Source: Punica granatum
Taxonomy: Eukaryota > Streptophyta > Magnoliopsida > Myrtales > Lythraceae
Direction: 5' to 3'
NCBI RefSeq assembly: GCF_007655135.1
Contig: NC_045128.1
Location: 31,838,811 to 31,902,810, forward strand
Length of the DNA stretch: 64,000 nt
How positions within the stretch are numbered: position 1 is the first letter of the stretch; each line of letters opens with the position of its first letter. Both the position numbers and the translations under genes were made by a program. Shown piece by piece: positions 61,901-64,000 of this stretch. The notes under the pieces were generated by a model. The model was not told the origin of the DNA. It was given only the letters and a program-made list of their open reading frames with translations, and did no database searches.

Positions 61901-63394
61901 TTGCTCATTTTTATTGTTTCTTCAAGAAGGAAAATCTAGAAACATGGAAAAACTATGCCAGTTCTCCAGAATCATATAGAGTCATACCTTTCAGCTGACG
62001 CCCGTGATTTCTGTTCCCTCAACCACCGCCACTTGAGGACATCATCAGCAATGTGCTCCAGGTCTTCAACCAATTCAGACTTCTTGAGACTGAACTTGCT
62101 GGAGACAGATAAGTTCGTGTCATCTTTGCCTTCTGAGGATTCGGAAACATTAGTGGGGTTCAATTGTGAATTGAAAGACCTCTTCAACATGGAAGACAGC
62201 GCAGGGAGAGAATGTTTGGAGGCAGAAACACTTCCAGCGAAAGCTGCATGCTGGAATGATCGTTTCGGGATGTGTTGGCCCACTAAGGACCGAACATAAT
62301 TTAGGGACTTAATGAGAGCTGCAGAAGCGAAACTAGAAACTGGTAGAGGAGCACGAGGAGAAGTGACATTTGAGGATGACGTAGAAGCAGCAGGTTGGCT
62401 CAAAGGTCCGGATCGAGGACCCACTCTTCGGGTCAGACTGTCGCATTCGGCGACTATGCTCATGCAAAATCGGTCAATCTGCTGGAGCGTCTCCTCACCG
62501 GGTCTATATCTGCAGAAGGAAAACAAAATACTGACTTCAAAAAAACCACAGGCAACACATCGCAACGTATTCAAAACCTAAAATGTTCAGCTACTCCCGT
62601 CACTAATATCGAGGAATCATAAAACTGTAGCTGAATGACATTCTAAAGTTTCTAATCCGATGATAAAACAATGATAAAGAGCAATGTCCTCAGTTGAGTA
62701 ATATTATGAGATCAACACGATGATTGAGACCTTCTCATCAACAAGAATAAACTTGAGAAAAATGAAATAAGTGATTGCAAGTAAACGCATACCTTAGAAG
62801 GTATCTTTTTAGAAGAGCCACACAGCTTGCAACAACTGCTGGACTGGAAACAGAGGGGAAAAAAATAATAATAATCAGGCATTATAAGCACAATTTTGTG
62901 AACATGGTTTACAATCATACTCGAGCATTGACTTTGCACATCCTAAATTTCTGCCACCAACAATAAAATGATTCTTGAAGCTCAACATATCCTTAGAAAT
63001 ACCTTCTATATTTTTGCACCAGAGGCAATTGTAGCTCTTGTTATACTATACTATATCAAAATTAGAGTTTGTGGATTTATGGAAATTCTGATCAAAGATA
63101 ATATATAACCCAATTAACAGTGTGGCTTTATCTCAGTTGCTATGTAATTCCTGGATAATTACTGTAGGGAATTTAAAGAGGAAAGACCATCAAGCATGCA
63201 GTAGATAAAAAATATAAAAAGATTTCATTATCAAAAAACTGGAAAATTATTTGATGCGTGAATACATAAGGAGCAGTTAGCTTCGGCATCGACCACCAAA
63301 TTAAACCAAGTTACCTGCGCTCTTTCTCGGCTATAGCATGTTCAATAATGACACTGTACGCAAGATCAGTCGTTGAAGGGGATGCGAGATAATC
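55949..63394 (-). CDS. Large conserved plant protein of unknown function (5' end outside window)
   Basis: Sixteen exons fit in frame: 63394-63315, 62843-62793, 62509-61988, 61527-61270, 60876-60811, 60716-60537, 59990-59939, 59823-59542, 59384-59274, 59093-58902, 58703-58428, 57976-57353, 57184-56691, 56352-56292, 56202-56134 and 56035-55949. They code for 1134 residues, ending ILQLANDLGIEL. The first visible exon (DYLASPSTTDLAYSVIIEHA) has no start codon, so the gene continues past 64000. The sequence is largely helical and leucine-rich, suggesting an ARM/HEAT-like solenoid, with a Ser/Pro-rich linker near residues 75-120. I recognise it as a family conserved in plants (RARPLFQYRHYSEQQPL and AFDLILNLGVHAHLLEP read like conserved blocks) but know no function. 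The intron after 56292 starts with GC rather than GT. The junction at 59939/59823 is chosen among several in-phase donors. Confidence 0.8.
59846..59852 (-). promoter_or_regulatory. Perfect branch-point word in an intron
   Basis: Minus strand reads TACTAAC about 22 bases before the acceptor of the exon starting at 59823, supporting that acceptor. Confidence 0.55.
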
Positions 63395-64000
63395 CTGCAA
63401 TTATGCAATGACATTGTAATGAGGGAACCAATCTCACTAAAGCAATGCACAAAGGTGAAAGGAGTTCTCCTAAGAAGGGTCTTAGGAAGATCAACATTCA
63501 AAGAACACTCTGTTTAATACTACTATAATCTGATATCAATCATATGTAAATCTCTATTGATAACAGTGGAGCTTCCTAGTAATCTTTCTCTTTCGATATG
63601 CAAACCATATAAAAATAAATAAAGCACTATCTGCTGAAAGTTGAGCTAATTCCTTCAAATACTTCGCAGTTCGACAAGAAAAATGAAGCTCTATCTCACT
63701 GTAAACTATATTTCATAGTGGCCAATGAAGTCACTTCAAAAATTTCACAGCAGCTGTCCTAAATAACTTGCATTTATATAAGAAACAACTCATTTTCTCA
63801 AAAGAATATAACTCCTAGAGAAACGATCCATTTCCCAGAGCAGTAGTATCTAATTCCTTGGTAATTTGAAGATTGACTTGTTAAACCTACAAAAAAAAAA
63901 TATTATTCACTTATAGCTAGTAGGAGTTGCACGCTTCAGGAACCATTCCTAAACATCACAGAGAAACAAATGAAACGCCAATGGTCACTCAATAACAAGA
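63395..64000. other. Intron of the large minus-strand gene
   Basis: Lies upstream (on the minus strand) of an exon that begins right after an acceptor and lacks a start codon, so this is intronic. No exon was recognised in it up to the window edge. Confidence 0.5.

Overview
The window is nuclear DNA from a flowering plant, most likely a eudicot. Genes are intron-rich with GT-AG splice sites, intergenic DNA is strongly AT-rich and full of small transposon remnants, and every recognisable protein is plant-type (PHT1 phosphate transporter, WAT1/MtN21 transporter, RABE GTPase, plant ADF, ALY/REF). The species cannot be fixed from the sequence alone. All exon models below were joined by hand; each multi-exon model closes in frame with a total coding length divisible by three.

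Layout. 1-3532: WAT1/MtN21-like transporter gene (minus). 3533-12871: about 9 kb without a gene, with SINE-like repeats and a 675-bp palindromic Mutator-type MITE flanked by a 10-bp target duplication. 12872-15966: RABE (Rab8-like) GTPase gene (minus). 15967-25541: repeat-rich block with a copia 3' remnant plus LTR, several MITEs, a long-arm inverted-repeat element and a 1.3-kb tandem duplication. 25542-27122: intronless PHT1 phosphate transporter (minus) with a P1BS site in its promoter. 27123-31472: gene-poor, with a 41-C homopolymer, a GC-rich hairpin and a GC-rich foreign-looking block. 31473-32388: ribosomal protein S15a (minus). 32600-37360: gene-free. 37362-40015: atypical bHLH transcription factor (plus). 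40564-41957: actin-depolymerizing factor (minus). 43430-51574: ZFC3H1-type zinc-finger protein (minus). 52408-54450: ALY/REF mRNA export adaptor (plus), head-to-head with the ZFC3H1 gene. 55949-63394: most of a large conserved plant protein of unknown function (minus), whose 5' end lies beyond the right edge.

The genes do not form a pathway; this is ordinary plant gene order. The one functional pairing worth noting is the divergent ZFC3H1/ALY pair: one family directs nuclear RNA to the exosome, the other promotes mRNA export, and they share a promoter region of about 830 bp. I found no convincing new system. The best leads are the structured repeats, a GC-AG intron, two in-phase 'poison exon'-like segments, and the large uncharacterised gene.
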